From JANLYC01 sp963750495 (GTDB lineage: Bacteria > Actinomycetota > Actinomycetes > Propionibacteriales > Nocardioidaceae): 64,000 nucleotides of DNA. Below the pieces are notes generated by a model that did no database searches, was not told where the DNA came from, and worked only from the letters and a program-made list of their open reading frames with translations. The number at the start of each line of letters is the position of its first letter. Positions within the stretch are counted from its first letter, which is position 1. Shown one piece after another: positions 51,048 through 60,443 of this stretch. The stretch lies in the NCBI GenBank assembly GCA_963750495.1, contig CAVVQV010000002.1, forward strand, positions 124,001-188,000, read 5' to 3'. The translations under genes and the position numbers were made by a program.

Positions 51048-52397
51048 ATGCGCACCCGCAGTCTCGCTCTCGCCGTCCTCATCGCCCTGGCCGCGTCCGA
51101 TCCCGCCCTGGCCCTGCCGGGTCACTGGTCGGAAGGGCAGAGCGGGCGCGGACTCGAAGCGCCGTCAAAGAGCGAAGCGAAGGCGCCAGAGCCCGACCGC
51201 TCTGCCCAGCCGAAGCTTTCGACCAACCCGGCGAAGCTGATCGACCTGACGCGTTGGCGGGGCGCCGGGTTGGCCAAGGGATCGCTGTCGCACACGAAGC
51301 GCGGCCAGGGCGGCGTGGTGATCGGAGCGCACCCGGCCCGGGTCACGTACAAGGACCCCTACGGCCAGGCCGGGCGCCGGGCCTACGACCGCGGACGATG
51401 GACGAGCCCCTGGGTCCGCCCGGGTTCCGGATTCACGCAGCTGATCGCGTCCTACAACGCGTCCACACCGGTCGGCACGTTCATCGAGGTGTCGGCGCGC
51501 GCCCGGTCGACGGCGGGTCGGCACGGCAGCTGGGACTCCCTCGGCCGCTGGGCCGGCCACGACCGCGGCTTCCACCGCATGACGCTCGGACGCCAGGCCG
51601 ACGACGTAGCCCGCGTCGCGGTCGACACGATGGTCGCGAAGACCGGCACCCGCCTGGCCCGGTGGCAGCTGCGGTTGTCGCTGTTCCGTCGCAGCGGCAC
51701 CACCGAGACCCCCGTCGTCTCGATGATCGGGGCGGTCGCGTCGCGTCTGCCGAGCCGCTCGCCGACGAGCGGGCCGGGTTCCGGCGCTGGCCACAGCCTG
51801 CTCGTTCCGCGCTACTCCCAGGAGATCCACCGCGGTGAGTACCCCCAGTACGACGGGGGCGGCGAGGCGTGGTGCAGCCCTACGTCGACGTCGATGGTGC
51901 TCGGCTACTGGGACCGGCTCCCCTCACCGCGTCAGTACGCGTGGGTCGACCCGTCCTACGAAGACCCGTGGGTCGACGACGCGGCGCGCGACACCTACGC
52001 ACACGGCTACGACGGAACGGGCGACTGGCCGTACAACACCGCCTACGCCGGACGGTTCGGGCTCGACTCGTTCGTGACGCGGTTGCGGTCGCTCCGCGAG
52101 GCCGAGCAGTTCATCAAGGCCGGCATTCCCCTGGTCGCGTCGATCTCGTTCGGACCGGGCGAGCTCGACGGCGCTCCGATCCGGTCGACCAACGGGCACC
52201 TGCTCGTGATCCGCGGGTTCACGGCGGATGGTCGGGTCGTGGTCAACGACCCAGCAGCAGCGTCGTCGCGAGGCGTGCGCCGCGTCTACAAACGCGGCCA
52301 GTTCGAGAATGCCTGGTCCGACAACGGTGGCGTCGTCTACGTCATGCACCCCTCCTCGACACCGTTGCCCCAACCACGCCGGCACAGCAATTGGTGA
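51048..52397 (+). CDS. secreted C39-like family peptidase, copy 1
   Basis: 449 residues with a signal peptide (about 1-23, ALA-LPGHW). An N-terminal beta-rich module of about 200 residues (YDRGRWTSPWVRPGSGFTQLIASYNASTPVGTFIEVSA) precedes a papain-fold C39_2 domain: GGGEAWCSPTSTSMVLGYW with the catalytic Cys, GHLLVIRGF with His, and VNDPAA with Asp. Expected to be an extracellular peptidase of unknown target. The next gene is a close paralogue and overlaps it by 4 bases. Confidence 0.86.
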   Translation: MRTRSLALAVLIALAASDPALALPGHWSEGQSGRGLEAPSKSEAKAPEPDRSAQPKLSTNPAKLIDLTRWRGAGLAKGSLSHTKRGQGGVVIGAHPARVTYKDPYGQAGRRAYDRGRWTSPWVRPGSGFTQLIASYNASTPVGTFIEVSARARSTAGRHGSWDSLGRWAGHDRGFHRMTLGRQADDVARVAVDTMVAKTGTRLARWQLRLSLFRRSGTTETPVVSMIGAVASRLPSRSPTSGPGSGAGHSLLVPRYSQEIHRGEYPQYDGGGEAWCSPTSTSMVLGYWDRLPSPRQYAWVDPSYEDPWVDDAARDTYAHGYDGTGDWPYNTAYAGRFGLDSFVTRLRSLREAEQFIKAGIPLVASISFGPGELDGAPIRSTNGHLLVIRGFTADGRVVVNDPAAASSRGVRRVYKRGQFENAWSDNGGVVYVMHPSSTPLPQPRRHSNW

Positions 52398-53641
52398 GCC
52401 GGTCCAACGACCCCCTCGTAGCGGTCGGCACGAAGACACGGGACATCTCTTACCGGCAGTGGAGCTCTCAACTCGAGCTGGCCGCCGGCGAGCTCGACGG
52501 CACCAAGGTCGAGGACGGCCGCATCGTGTTGGACGCTCCAGGCCGCGCCCGCACCTGGGCGGATCCCCACGGCGACGGCACATCCTTCACCTATGACGTC
52601 GGGACCTGGGTCTCGCCCCTCGTCGACCCGGGATTCGCCTACACCGAGCTCGTCGCGTCGTGGAACGCGCACACACCACCGGGCACCTGGCTCGAGCTCT
52701 CGGTGGCCGGCACAGCCGACGACGGCACCTGGTCGCGGCTCTACATCCTCGGGCGTTGGGCGGCGGGGCAGGAGACGATGCACCGCTCCTCGGTCCCGGA
52801 CCAGGCGGACGCGGTTGCCAGCGTCTCCATCGACATCCTCTCCACGCGCGAACGGCGTCGGCTGACGACCTGGCAGCTCACGGTCTCCCTGCTGCGCCGA
52901 CGCGGGACGGCTGCGTCCCCATCGGTCGCTCTGGTCGGAGCCTTCGCCTCGGCGCTGCCCGACGCCGCCGGTACGCGACGCCCCGGGGCCAGCCCCGTCG
53001 ACGGCGGCGCCGGGATCGAGCTCGACGTTCCGGCGTACTCGCAGGAGATCCATCGCGGACAGGACCCTCAGTACAACGGGGGCGGCGAAGCCTGGTGCAG
53101 CCCGGCGTCGATGGCGATGGTGCTGGCGTTCTGGCAGCGTGAACGGTCGGCAGCCTACGGACCGCGACCGGCGGACCATGCCCACATCGACCACGCCGAC
53201 CCGTGGGTCAACTATGCGGCCGCTGAGACGTTCGACTGGAGCTACCACGCCTGCGGCAACTGGTCGTTCAACACGGCGTATGCCGGTCGGTACGGCCTCG
53301 AGTCCTTCGTGACCCGGCTGCGGTCGCTGACCGAGGCCGAGCGGTTCATCGAGGCCGGCATCCCACTCGTCGCGTCCGTGACCTTCTCCGCTGACGAGCT
53401 GACCGGGGCGGGATACGGGACCGCCGGCCACCTCTTGGTGATCTGCGGGTTCACCCCCGACGGGGACGTGATCGTGAACGACCCAGCGTCACACCTCGCC
53501 CCGAGCAACGCCGAAGTGCGCACCGTCTACGACCGCGGCGAGTTCGAGAACATCTGGCTGCCACCCTCCGGCGGCATCGTCTACGTGACCCGCCCGTCGG
53601 ACGTGCCTCTCCCGGAGCGGACTCCCCAGGCGAACTGGTGA
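52394..53641 (+). CDS. C39-like family peptidase, copy 2, no signal peptide
   Basis: 415 residues from a GTG overlapping the previous stop (GTGA). Same layout as copy 1: beta-rich module with YDVGTWVSPLVDPGFAYTELVASWNAHTPPGTWLELSV, then GGGEAWCSPASMAMVLAFW, GHLLVICGF and VNDPAS, so the triad is kept. The N-terminus SRSNDPLVAVGTKTRDISY is hydrophilic with no membrane or signal segment, unlike copy 1. It is either cytoplasmic, exported otherwise, or lost its leader when the pair duplicated. Confidence 0.85.
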   Translation: MSRSNDPLVAVGTKTRDISYRQWSSQLELAAGELDGTKVEDGRIVLDAPGRARTWADPHGDGTSFTYDVGTWVSPLVDPGFAYTELVASWNAHTPPGTWLELSVAGTADDGTWSRLYILGRWAAGQETMHRSSVPDQADAVASVSIDILSTRERRRLTTWQLTVSLLRRRGTAASPSVALVGAFASALPDAAGTRRPGASPVDGGAGIELDVPAYSQEIHRGQDPQYNGGGEAWCSPASMAMVLAFWQRERSAAYGPRPADHAHIDHADPWVNYAAAETFDWSYHACGNWSFNTAYAGRYGLESFVTRLRSLTEAERFIEAGIPLVASVTFSADELTGAGYGTAGHLLVICGFTPDGDVIVNDPASHLAPSNAEVRTVYDRGEFENIWLPPSGGIVYVTRPSDVPLPERTPQANW

Positions 53642-53666
53642 CGCGTGGGTGTCACGCCGGGCCGAG

Positions 53667-55457
53667 TCACTCAACCGCGAGCAGCCGGCGGCTGCCGATG
53701 GCGGCCGTGAGAGCTGTCGACACGAGCAGGAGCTGGGGGGCTGCGTCGGACAAGTGCCAGTCGTGCGGTCCGCCGTACCAGTGGAGCGGCTCGTCCGGGG
53801 TGCCGTCGGTGTCCATCGCCGCCAGTGCCGCAGCCCAGCGTTCACCGAGCCCGAACACGAGTGCATACGGGAAGATCCGCGAGACCAGCTCCTCGCGCTG
53901 CCCCATCGGGATGTCGGTACTCGTGCTGTCGGCGAGGAAGGCACGGTAGTCCTGCAGCTCGTGCAGCACCCGGCTGCCGCTCGCGGTCCGCGCCGGCGCG
54001 ACCTGACCGGCCGCAGCCAGCGAAACCCCGGAGAGCACGAACGCCAGGCCGACGAGCCCGAACGTGCTCACCCAGGCGAGCACACCCGTCAGGACGACTC
54101 CGGCAGCGACGAGCACCCAGCCGGCTGTGGTCCAGCGCGAACGTACGGCGTCGGGCCGTTCTCCGAACCAGCCCTGCCGGACCATGTCGTCGTAGAGCAG
54201 TGCCTGGATGGCCCCCAGACGCGGCCGAAGGCGCGTGTCGAGCGCACTGAGTGGCACGACGTCGCTGGCGCCCCGGCTGGTGTCATCGCTGTCGAAGATC
54301 GCCGCGAAGACCGCACGCTCGTACGGCAACAGCTCGTCGCCGGGATCATTGCGCCGCCGGAGCAGCCAGTCACCCGGCCCGGTCGAGGAGGCCGGAAGCT
54401 CCTCGACGAACAGGTAGTTGCGGACCGCGAGGTCGATGACGGTGGACGATACGTCGATGACGTCGGCACGTTCGTCGACCAGCGTCCCCATCTGTCCGGG
54501 ACGGATACCACTCGGCGGTGCGAACATCAGCGTCCCGTCACCGGCGTCGACGAGCGGCGTGACCTGCACGCTCCCCCGGTGAGCCGTGTCCCGACCTCGC
54601 GTCCACCACAGCAGCGCCGCCGCAGCCGCCCCGAGCAGCAGCACCACGACGGCCATCACAAGCTGGGCTCCGGAGGCGGTGAAGGCCCGGGTGACGCTCC
54701 AGCGCGCTCGCAGGTCGGTGCTGGGCGCCACTCCCGACGCGGCGTCGAGACCGAGGATCCCCACCATCTCGTCGCCGGGGTCGAGCCCGAGCTGCGTCAT
54801 CGTGGGTGCCGGGACGTCGACCAGCTGAGACGTCGTACACGGACGGCTGGAACCGCGCGGTCCCGCCAGGCAGGAGAGCCAGATCGCACTCGGCGCGTTC
54901 CACAGCACCCGCGCTCGCTCGATGGGCACGCCGAGGCCCTGGACGACCGGCCAGCGGACTTCGAGCCCGTCGGCCGTCTCCGCCACGGTGCCGTCGACGT
55001 CGTACGCGAAGGTCACCGTGACCCGGCCGCTCTGCGGCGCCGCGAACTCGACACCCATCGTCTGCGTGGTGTCGCCGCTCGTCTCCGTGGTGCGGGCGGT
55101 GGGCTGGTCGGCGTCGATGGCCACGTTGCTCACCGCATAGACCCGGTCGTCGGTGGCGTCGTACTGCTCGCGCGTGGTGATCACGCGTTCGACGCGGCTC
55201 GTCGGGACGCCGCCGAAGTCGTACGCGACGGTCTCCACGACGTGCAGGGTGCCGTCCTCGTTGACGCGCACGGTCGCCTGGTCGTCGCGGATGACGGTCT
55301 GGCTGGTGGGCGCGGCGACGGCCGATGTCATCAAGACCACGCCGATCAGCGCGGCAACGCCACCGGTGCCGATCAGCGCAGCCAGAGAACGGACGGCGGC
55401 CCCGGGCACGAGGCCGAGGCCGGCGGGACGTGTCCGTCTGGCCGGCACGGATGACAT
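53667..55457 (-). CDS. DUF2207 domain membrane protein
   Basis: 596 residues. N-terminal signal/anchor (about 23-47), an extracellular DUF2207 beta domain (about 55-260: VIRDDQATVRVNEDGTLHVVETVAYDFGG), a membrane helix about 275-293, a cytoplasmic part and two further helices (about 455-500). Function unknown. TACCCT (55469-55464) lies 6 bases before the ATG, a leaderless start. Convergent with the C39-like pair. Confidence 0.88.
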   Translation of the reverse strand: MSSVPARRTRPAGLGLVPGAAVRSLAALIGTGGVAALIGVVLMTSAVAAPTSQTVIRDDQATVRVNEDGTLHVVETVAYDFGGVPTSRVERVITTREQYDATDDRVYAVSNVAIDADQPTARTTETSGDTTQTMGVEFAAPQSGRVTVTFAYDVDGTVAETADGLEVRWPVVQGLGVPIERARVLWNAPSAIWLSCLAGPRGSSRPCTTSQLVDVPAPTMTQLGLDPGDEMVGILGLDAASGVAPSTDLRARWSVTRAFTASGAQLVMAVVVLLLGAAAAALLWWTRGRDTAHRGSVQVTPLVDAGDGTLMFAPPSGIRPGQMGTLVDERADVIDVSSTVIDLAVRNYLFVEELPASSTGPGDWLLRRRNDPGDELLPYERAVFAAIFDSDDTSRGASDVVPLSALDTRLRPRLGAIQALLYDDMVRQGWFGERPDAVRSRWTTAGWVLVAAGVVLTGVLAWVSTFGLVGLAFVLSGVSLAAAGQVAPARTASGSRVLHELQDYRAFLADSTSTDIPMGQREELVSRIFPYALVFGLGERWAAALAAMDTDGTPDEPLHWYGGPHDWHLSDAAPQLLLVSTALTAAIGSRRLLAVE

Positions 55458-55527
55458 GACGTCAGGGTAATCTGCGGACAGGTGGCCACGCAGGACCGGC
55501 GAGGCCGGGGAACGGCAGGAACGCCCG

Positions 55528-56649
55528 ATGTCTGACTCCGCAGGAGGGCCGCAAGGTCCGGCGGACCCGCGCTACCGTCCGTTGCCGCCGGCTCCCGTGC
55601 TCCCACCACCGCACGAGCCGACCTGGCGGGCCACGAGCCTCCCGCCGCCCTCGCAGCCGTATTCCGGGCTCACCTCCTACCCACCGCCCTCCTACCCACC
55701 GCCACCGGGCCCGCCGCCGTGGGGCTGGCCGGCCCCGCCCCCGCGACGACGGAAATCCCTCGGTTCTCTGGTGCTGGGCCTCGTCGGTCTCGGGGCAGCC
55801 GGCCTGTTCGTGCTCGTGCTCATCGGGGCGGCCACAGACCAGGGGGCCACGGGGCGTGCTGGTACCGGCACGAGTGTCGACCACAGTCCGGCGAGGGCGG
55901 AGCAACCCGGATCGACCCCGGTTGATCCGGGCAACGCCCAACGGGTCGTCGCCGACAACACGCTCTACGCCCAGGGAGGTCTGCCGAACCGCGACTGCCC
56001 GGCCCGCGACCTCGGCGACGCCTCCCGGGCTCGGCAGACGGAGTTCTACACAGCGCTGATGGCATGCCTCAACAACGAGTGGAGAACGGCGGTCGAGGGT
56101 GCCGGCTATGCCTACCGGGACCCCGGCCTGGTGGTGTTCGACAGTCCGGTCGACACACCCTGCGGCACCGCCTCCCCCGAGGACGGCCGCACGCTCGCCT
56201 TCTACTGTCCCAGTGACTCCGTCATGTACGCCGACGTGCCGCAGATGCGGAAGTTCTTCGCCGACACGGACGTCGCGTACGCGATCGTGATCGGGCACGA
56301 GTTCGGCCACCACGTGCAGCAGGAGACCGGCATGCTGCAGGCGTATGACGACCTGATCTACGACAGCTTCGGAAACCGGCTCGAGCTCAGCCGGCGGGTC
56401 GAGCTCCAGGCCAGCTGCATGGGCGGCCTGTTCCTGGGCGCCGTGGCCGACACTTTTCCGATGGACAGCCGTCGGCTGCGCGAGCTCCAGCAGGTGGCCG
56501 GATCGTTCGGTGACGAGCCCGGGAGTGCTGCGTCGAAACGCGACCACGGATCAGGCGCCTCCAACCGGCAGTGGATCTTCGCGGGCTACTCGGACAACGA
56601 CACGGCCACGTGCAACACGTTCACGGCCACGTCGAGCAATGTCGACTAG
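55528..56649 (+). CDS. neutral zinc metallopeptidase, YpfJ family
   Basis: 373 residues. A Pro-rich cytoplasmic head (1-70, repeats of PPPSYPPPPG) is followed by a basic stretch and one membrane helix (about 78-101), then the external YpfJ-type domain: CPARDLGDASRARQTEFYTALMACLNNEW, the zinc motif HEFGHHVQQ (HEFGH at 257-261) and RRVELQASCMGGLF with the downstream Glu. Family members are putative membrane-bound proteases without known substrates. AGGA precedes the ATG. Confidence 0.9.
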   Translation: MSDSAGGPQGPADPRYRPLPPAPVLPPPHEPTWRATSLPPPSQPYSGLTSYPPPSYPPPPGPPPWGWPAPPPRRRKSLGSLVLGLVGLGAAGLFVLVLIGAATDQGATGRAGTGTSVDHSPARAEQPGSTPVDPGNAQRVVADNTLYAQGGLPNRDCPARDLGDASRARQTEFYTALMACLNNEWRTAVEGAGYAYRDPGLVVFDSPVDTPCGTASPEDGRTLAFYCPSDSVMYADVPQMRKFFADTDVAYAIVIGHEFGHHVQQETGMLQAYDDLIYDSFGNRLELSRRVELQASCMGGLFLGAVADTFPMDSRRLRELQQVAGSFGDEPGSAASKRDHGSGASNRQWIFAGYSDNDTATCNTFTATSSNVD

Positions 56650-56658
56650 GAGGTGGCG

Positions 56659-57423
56659 ATGAGCGACTCGTTCGGACTTTGGACCGGCGCGGTGCTGGAC
56701 GTCCCAGCGGAACAGGTGGCGGCTGTCGACGCGTTCTGGAGCCGCGCGCTGGGCTGGAGCATCGGCGATCCGTGGTCGCAGCACCCGGAGTTCCACTCGC
56801 TGCTGCCGCCCATCGGCGACAGCCACGTACTCGTCCAGACCATCGAGGGTCCGTTGCGGCTGCATCTCGACCTGTACACCACAGCTGTTGACTCCGAGGC
56901 TGATCGCGTCGTCGACCTGGGCGGCACCCGCGTGGCCAGACACGAACACTGGCAGGTGCTCACGAGCCCAGGTGGTCTGCAGTTCTGCGTCGTGACGTCC
57001 GAAGGCGAGCGGGACCGCCCGCCGGTCCAGGAGTGGCCCGCAGGCCATCGCAGTCGACCGGTCCAGGTGTGTCTCGACATCCCGCACGGACGGCTTGCCG
57101 AAGAGACAGCGTTCTGGCGGGCGGTGACCGGCTGGTCGTTCGAGGCGTCAGAGGCGGCCGAGTTCGCGGGCCATCTCAAGCCTGGTCCGGGCGGCAGCCT
57201 GCAGCTGCTGCTGCAGGAGCTCGGGTCCGATGATCCGGGGACGACGACGCGGGCTCATCTGGACCTCGGCGCGGGTCACGATCGTCGGGCGGTGGCAGGG
57301 CATCTCGTGGCGCTCGGCGCGACGTGGGTGCGCGAGCACCCCGGCTGGATCGTGCTGACAGACCCGGTGGGCATGACGTTCTGCGTCACCGGCCAAGAGC
57401 CCGACCAACCACCGCGAGGCTAG
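56659..57423 (+). CDS. VOC family protein, two modules
   Basis: 254 residues in two glyoxalase-like halves (about 1-120 and 130-250): LRLHLDLYTTAVDSEADRVVDLGGTRV and TRAHLDLGAGHDRRAVAGHLVALGATWV each carry the HLDL strand, and both halves end in a GGLQFCVVT / VGMTFCVTG strand. GGAGG lies just before the ATG at 56659, 9 bases after the peptidase stop, so probably cotranscribed. Stop codons of this gene and the convergent molybdoenzyme share the bases CTAG at 57420-57423. Confidence 0.85.
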   Translation: MSDSFGLWTGAVLDVPAEQVAAVDAFWSRALGWSIGDPWSQHPEFHSLLPPIGDSHVLVQTIEGPLRLHLDLYTTAVDSEADRVVDLGGTRVARHEHWQVLTSPGGLQFCVVTSEGERDRPPVQEWPAGHRSRPVQVCLDIPHGRLAEETAFWRAVTGWSFEASEAAEFAGHLKPGPGGSLQLLLQELGSDDPGTTTRAHLDLGAGHDRRAVAGHLVALGATWVREHPGWIVLTDPVGMTFCVTGQEPDQPPRG

Positions 57424-59009
57424 GACACGTTGACGTCGATGCTGTCCCAGCCCGTGGCGCCGTCGGGCACCACATCGACGCGATCGCCGGTCTGGGTGTA
57501 GCCGCTCGTGTCGGTGGCGCGCACCGAGAGCTGGTGCTTCCCCTTCTGCGCGGGCCACGTGTACGACCACTGACGCCAGCTGTCGATGGAGGGCTCGACA
57601 GCCAGGGCGGCCGGAACCCAGGCGCCGTCGTCCACGCGCACCTCGACCTTCTCGATCCCGGTGTGCTGGGCCCAGGCGACCCCGGCGACCACGACGTTCC
57701 CGACCGGGAACGACGAGCCGCTCCCGGGCACGTCGATCCGCGACTCGGTCTTGACCGGACCCTGAGGGGACCAGCCGCGATCGGTCCAGAACGCCGAGAA
57801 CCGGTCGAATCGAGAGACTTCGAGGTCGACGACCCACTTGGTCCCGGACACGTAGCCGTACAGTCCCGGCACCACCATCCGGACGGGGAAGCCGTGCTCG
57901 GGGGTCAGCGGCTCACCGTTCATGGCGAGCGCGAACATGGCATCGCGACCGTCGGTCAGCGCACTGAGGGGAGTGCCCGCTGTCCAGTTGTCCGACGACG
58001 TCGAGAGCACTGCGTCGGCATCAGGGTGAACGCCGGCGTCTGCGAGCACGTCCGCGATCCGTACGCCGGCGAAGCGTGCGTTGGAGATCAGGTCGCCGCC
58101 GACCGGGTTGGAAACGCAGCACAGGGTGATCCAGGCCTCGTGCAACCCGCGGTCGAGCAGGTCCTGGTAGGTCAGGGTGAGCTCTCGGTCGACCATGCCG
58201 TGCACCCGTAGCTCCCAGTCCTTCGGCAGGATCTGTGGGATCGCGAGGGCGGTGTCGATCCGGTAGAAGTCGTTCTGGTTCGTGACCCAGGGAGCGACGC
58301 CCTTGAGCCCGAGGTTGGCGCCGGCGGGCGCCGGTCGTGCGCGGACAGGGAGGCGGAGCTGCTTGCGGGCGGCTTCGACTGCGGCGCGGCTTCGCGCGGC
58401 GAGGCGTCCGCTCACGCCCACGACCACGGCTCCCGCAGCCAGGACTCCTGCGGCCAGCAGAAACCGACGCCGACTCAGCGCCCGGGCGACCTGCACCTCG
58501 GGGTCACGAGGTCGGGTGGCATTGGGTTGCTCCCAGGGTGCGAGCTCGCGCGCCGGAGGGACCAGCGCACCGTTGGCCAGCAGAACCAGGAGGGCGAGTG
58601 CGACGATCGCGACCACCACCCCGAGCACCGCGGGAACGTAGGTCACGGTCGACGGCGTCAGCCGGTCATGGACAGCACCCATGAGCACTGCACCCATGAC
58701 CAGGAAGACACCCTGGGCAGCGAGCACGCTGCGCAGCGCCAGCACTCCGACGGCCGAGCTGATGACGGCGAGGCCGAACAGCGTCATCACGATGAGGACC
58801 GCCTTGTCGTGGTGACCCACCAGCCCGATGACGCGCTCGACGACGGCACCCGGGGTAAGCCGCAGGATCGACTCGGCCACGGCGACGACCGGGGAGACAC
58901 GCTGGTGCAGCAGTCCGCTGGCCAGCTCGGACACCGCCAGTCCGCTGCCTGCCGACACGAGGCCGAGCACGGCGCCGAGCGCTCGCCGCTGTCGCCCGTC
59001 GCTCGTCAT
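57420..59009 (-). CDS. polytopic molybdopterin-dependent oxidoreductase (sulfite-oxidase fold)
   Basis: 529 residues. Four membrane helices in 1-150, then SRRRFLLAAGVLAAGAVVVG (179-198), a fifth helix with a twin-arginine motif, and an external sulfite-oxidase-type domain: WITLCCVSNPVGGD with the Mo-ligand Cys (298), HGFPVRMVVPGLYGYVSGTKW, and a C-terminal dimerisation-like domain (VGNVVVAGVAWAQHTGIEKVEVRVDDGAWVPA). Known actinobacterial relatives insert early helices by Sec and the last one by Tat. Substrate unknown. Its stop overlaps that of the VOC gene tail to tail. Confidence 0.9.
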   Translation of the reverse strand: MTSDGRQRRALGAVLGLVSAGSGLAVSELASGLLHQRVSPVVAVAESILRLTPGAVVERVIGLVGHHDKAVLIVMTLFGLAVISSAVGVLALRSVLAAQGVFLVMGAVLMGAVHDRLTPSTVTYVPAVLGVVVAIVALALLVLLANGALVPPARELAPWEQPNATRPRDPEVQVARALSRRRFLLAAGVLAAGAVVVGVSGRLAARSRAAVEAARKQLRLPVRARPAPAGANLGLKGVAPWVTNQNDFYRIDTALAIPQILPKDWELRVHGMVDRELTLTYQDLLDRGLHEAWITLCCVSNPVGGDLISNARFAGVRIADVLADAGVHPDADAVLSTSSDNWTAGTPLSALTDGRDAMFALAMNGEPLTPEHGFPVRMVVPGLYGYVSGTKWVVDLEVSRFDRFSAFWTDRGWSPQGPVKTESRIDVPGSGSSFPVGNVVVAGVAWAQHTGIEKVEVRVDDGAWVPAALAVEPSIDSWRQWSYTWPAQKGKHQLSVRATDTSGYTQTGDRVDVVPDGATGWDSIDVNVS

Positions 59010-59095
59010 ACCTCGATGGTGCCGCAGCCGACGGGCAGACCCCCGCGCCCACGCCAGATGTCACACACTCGTCACACCTGCGCGATGATGCTCCC

Positions 59096-59587
59096 GTGAC
59101 CTCAGAACCCACCATCCGATCGCCTCGTGTCGGGGTCGCGGTCGACGTCCATGCGCTGGTCGCGGGGCAGCCCTTGTGGGTGGCCGGACTGCACTGGCCG
59201 GACGAGCCGCTGGGGCTGGCCGGACATTCCGACGGTGACGTCGTCGCTCATGCGGCCTGTGACGCGCTGCTCTCGGCGGCCGGTCTCGGCGACCTCGGCA
59301 GTCAGTTCGGCACCGCGGGGCCGGAGTGGGCCGGCGCAAGCGGGGTGACCCTGTTGCGCGAGACCGCACGTCGGCTGGCCGCCGCAGGGGTCACGCCAGG
59401 GAACGTCGCGGTCCAGCTCGTCGGTGAGCTGCCACGACTCGGTCCGCGACAGGTGGAGGCAGAGCGTGTCCTGTCTGCGGCGGCCGGGGTGGACGTCTCC
59501 GTCACGGCCACGACCACGGACGGGCTGGGCCTGACGGGGCGGCGCGAGGGGCTGGCCGCGATCGCCACGGCCCTCGTCTACCGCTGA
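59096..59587 (+). CDS. ispF: 2-C-methyl-D-erythritol 2,4-cyclodiphosphate synthase
   Basis: 163 residues, MEP isoprenoid pathway. GVAVDVHAL supplies Asp and His metal ligands, GHSDGDVVAHAACDALL the conserved HSDGDxxxH, and TTDGLGLTGRREGLAAIATALV the CDP-binding end. Starts at GTG 59096. Unlike the usual ispD-ispF order, it is convergent with ispD and their 3' ends overlap by 10 bases. Confidence 0.96.
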   Translation: MTSEPTIRSPRVGVAVDVHALVAGQPLWVAGLHWPDEPLGLAGHSDGDVVAHAACDALLSAAGLGDLGSQFGTAGPEWAGASGVTLLRETARRLAAAGVTPGNVAVQLVGELPRLGPRQVEAERVLSAAAGVDVSVTATTTDGLGLTGRREGLAAIATALVYR

Positions 59588-60279
59588 GGCGGCCTGCCGG
59601 TCACCATGAGCTCGGCGATCTCGAGATCGAGGAGCCGGGTGACCTTGAAACCGGCGGGGTCACCGTCGACGAGCACGACGTCGACACCGAGGCTTTCAGC
59701 CAGGCTCGCGTCGTCGGTGGCCACATCGGCTTCTCCCCCCACCACGGCGTGGGCCCGGCGCAGCACGTCGAGGGTGAAGCCCTGCGGGGTCTGGACGGCC
59801 CGCATCGAGCTCCGGTCGACGAGGCTGCTCGTGCCGTCTGCGTCGATGCAGCGCAAGGTGTCGGCGACAGCCACGACGGGAACCACGGCTCGGGCGCCCG
59901 TACGCAGGGCTGCCAGCACACGGTCGGTCACCGCCGCTGGCACCAGCGGTCGGGCCGCATCATGAACCAGGACGAAGTCGGGAGACGTGTCGAACGCGGC
60001 CAGCGCCCGTCGTACGGACTCCTGCCGGGTCGAGCCGCCCTCGATGACGTCGACAGGGACCGGTAGGCCGCTGAGCTCGGCCGAGAAGACTCCCAGCAAG
60101 TCGTTCGAGGTGGCCACGACGACGCGGTCGACCGCGTGCTCCACGGACCTGATCGCGTGCCTGATCAACGTCTCGGCGCCCAGCCGCCGCAGCGCCTTCG
60201 GCGGTCCGGCGAAGTGCTCGTCGGCGGCCAGCCGGCTGCCGGCCCCGGCAGCCGGGATGATCGCGGTCACGGACGGCAC
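59578..60279 (-). CDS. ispD: 2-C-methyl-D-erythritol 4-phosphate cytidylyltransferase
   Basis: 233 residues. Nucleotide-binding AIIPAAGAGSRL, GGSTRQESVRRAL, VLVHDAARPLVP and VQTPQGFTLDVLRRAH are all present; it makes CDP-ME from MEP and CTP. GTG 60279 gives a standard N-terminus (a GTG 9 bases later is possible). carD is upstream on the same strand, but a 14-bp hairpin stands between them. Confidence 0.95.
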   Translation of the reverse strand: MPSVTAIIPAAGAGSRLAADEHFAGPPKALRRLGAETLIRHAIRSVEHAVDRVVVATSNDLLGVFSAELSGLPVPVDVIEGGSTRQESVRRALAAFDTSPDFVLVHDAARPLVPAAVTDRVLAALRTGARAVVPVVAVADTLRCIDADGTSSLVDRSSMRAVQTPQGFTLDVLRRAHAVVGGEADVATDDASLAESLGVDVVLVDGDPAGFKVTRLLDLEIAELMVTGRPPQR

Positions 60280-60300
60280 GCCGTCAGCATCGCAGACCCG

Positions 60301-60338
60301 GGCAGTCCGGCCAGTCCGGCCAGTCCGGCAGTCCGGCG
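60301..60338. repeat. short tandem repeat in the carD-ispD gap
   Basis: CAGTCCGG at 60303, 60312, 60321 and 60329 (periods 9, 9, 8), just upstream of the ispD start. Confidence 0.85.
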
Positions 60339-60376
60339 AAGACTGCCGGCGTGGGAAGGCCGCTCCCCGGACATGC

Positions 60377-60405
60377 TGACGGCCCCGCCAGTGGCGGGGC
60401 CGTCA
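60377..60405 (-). terminator. hairpin terminator after carD
   Basis: 14-base arms TGACGGCCCCGCCA (60377-60390) and TGGCGGGGCCGTCA (60392-60405); the tip relaxes to a small AGT-type loop. It lies 39 bases after the carD stop on the minus strand. Confidence 0.8.
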
Positions 60406-60443
60406 GATGCAGATGACCGTCATGACCGAGATGACGGACCGTG

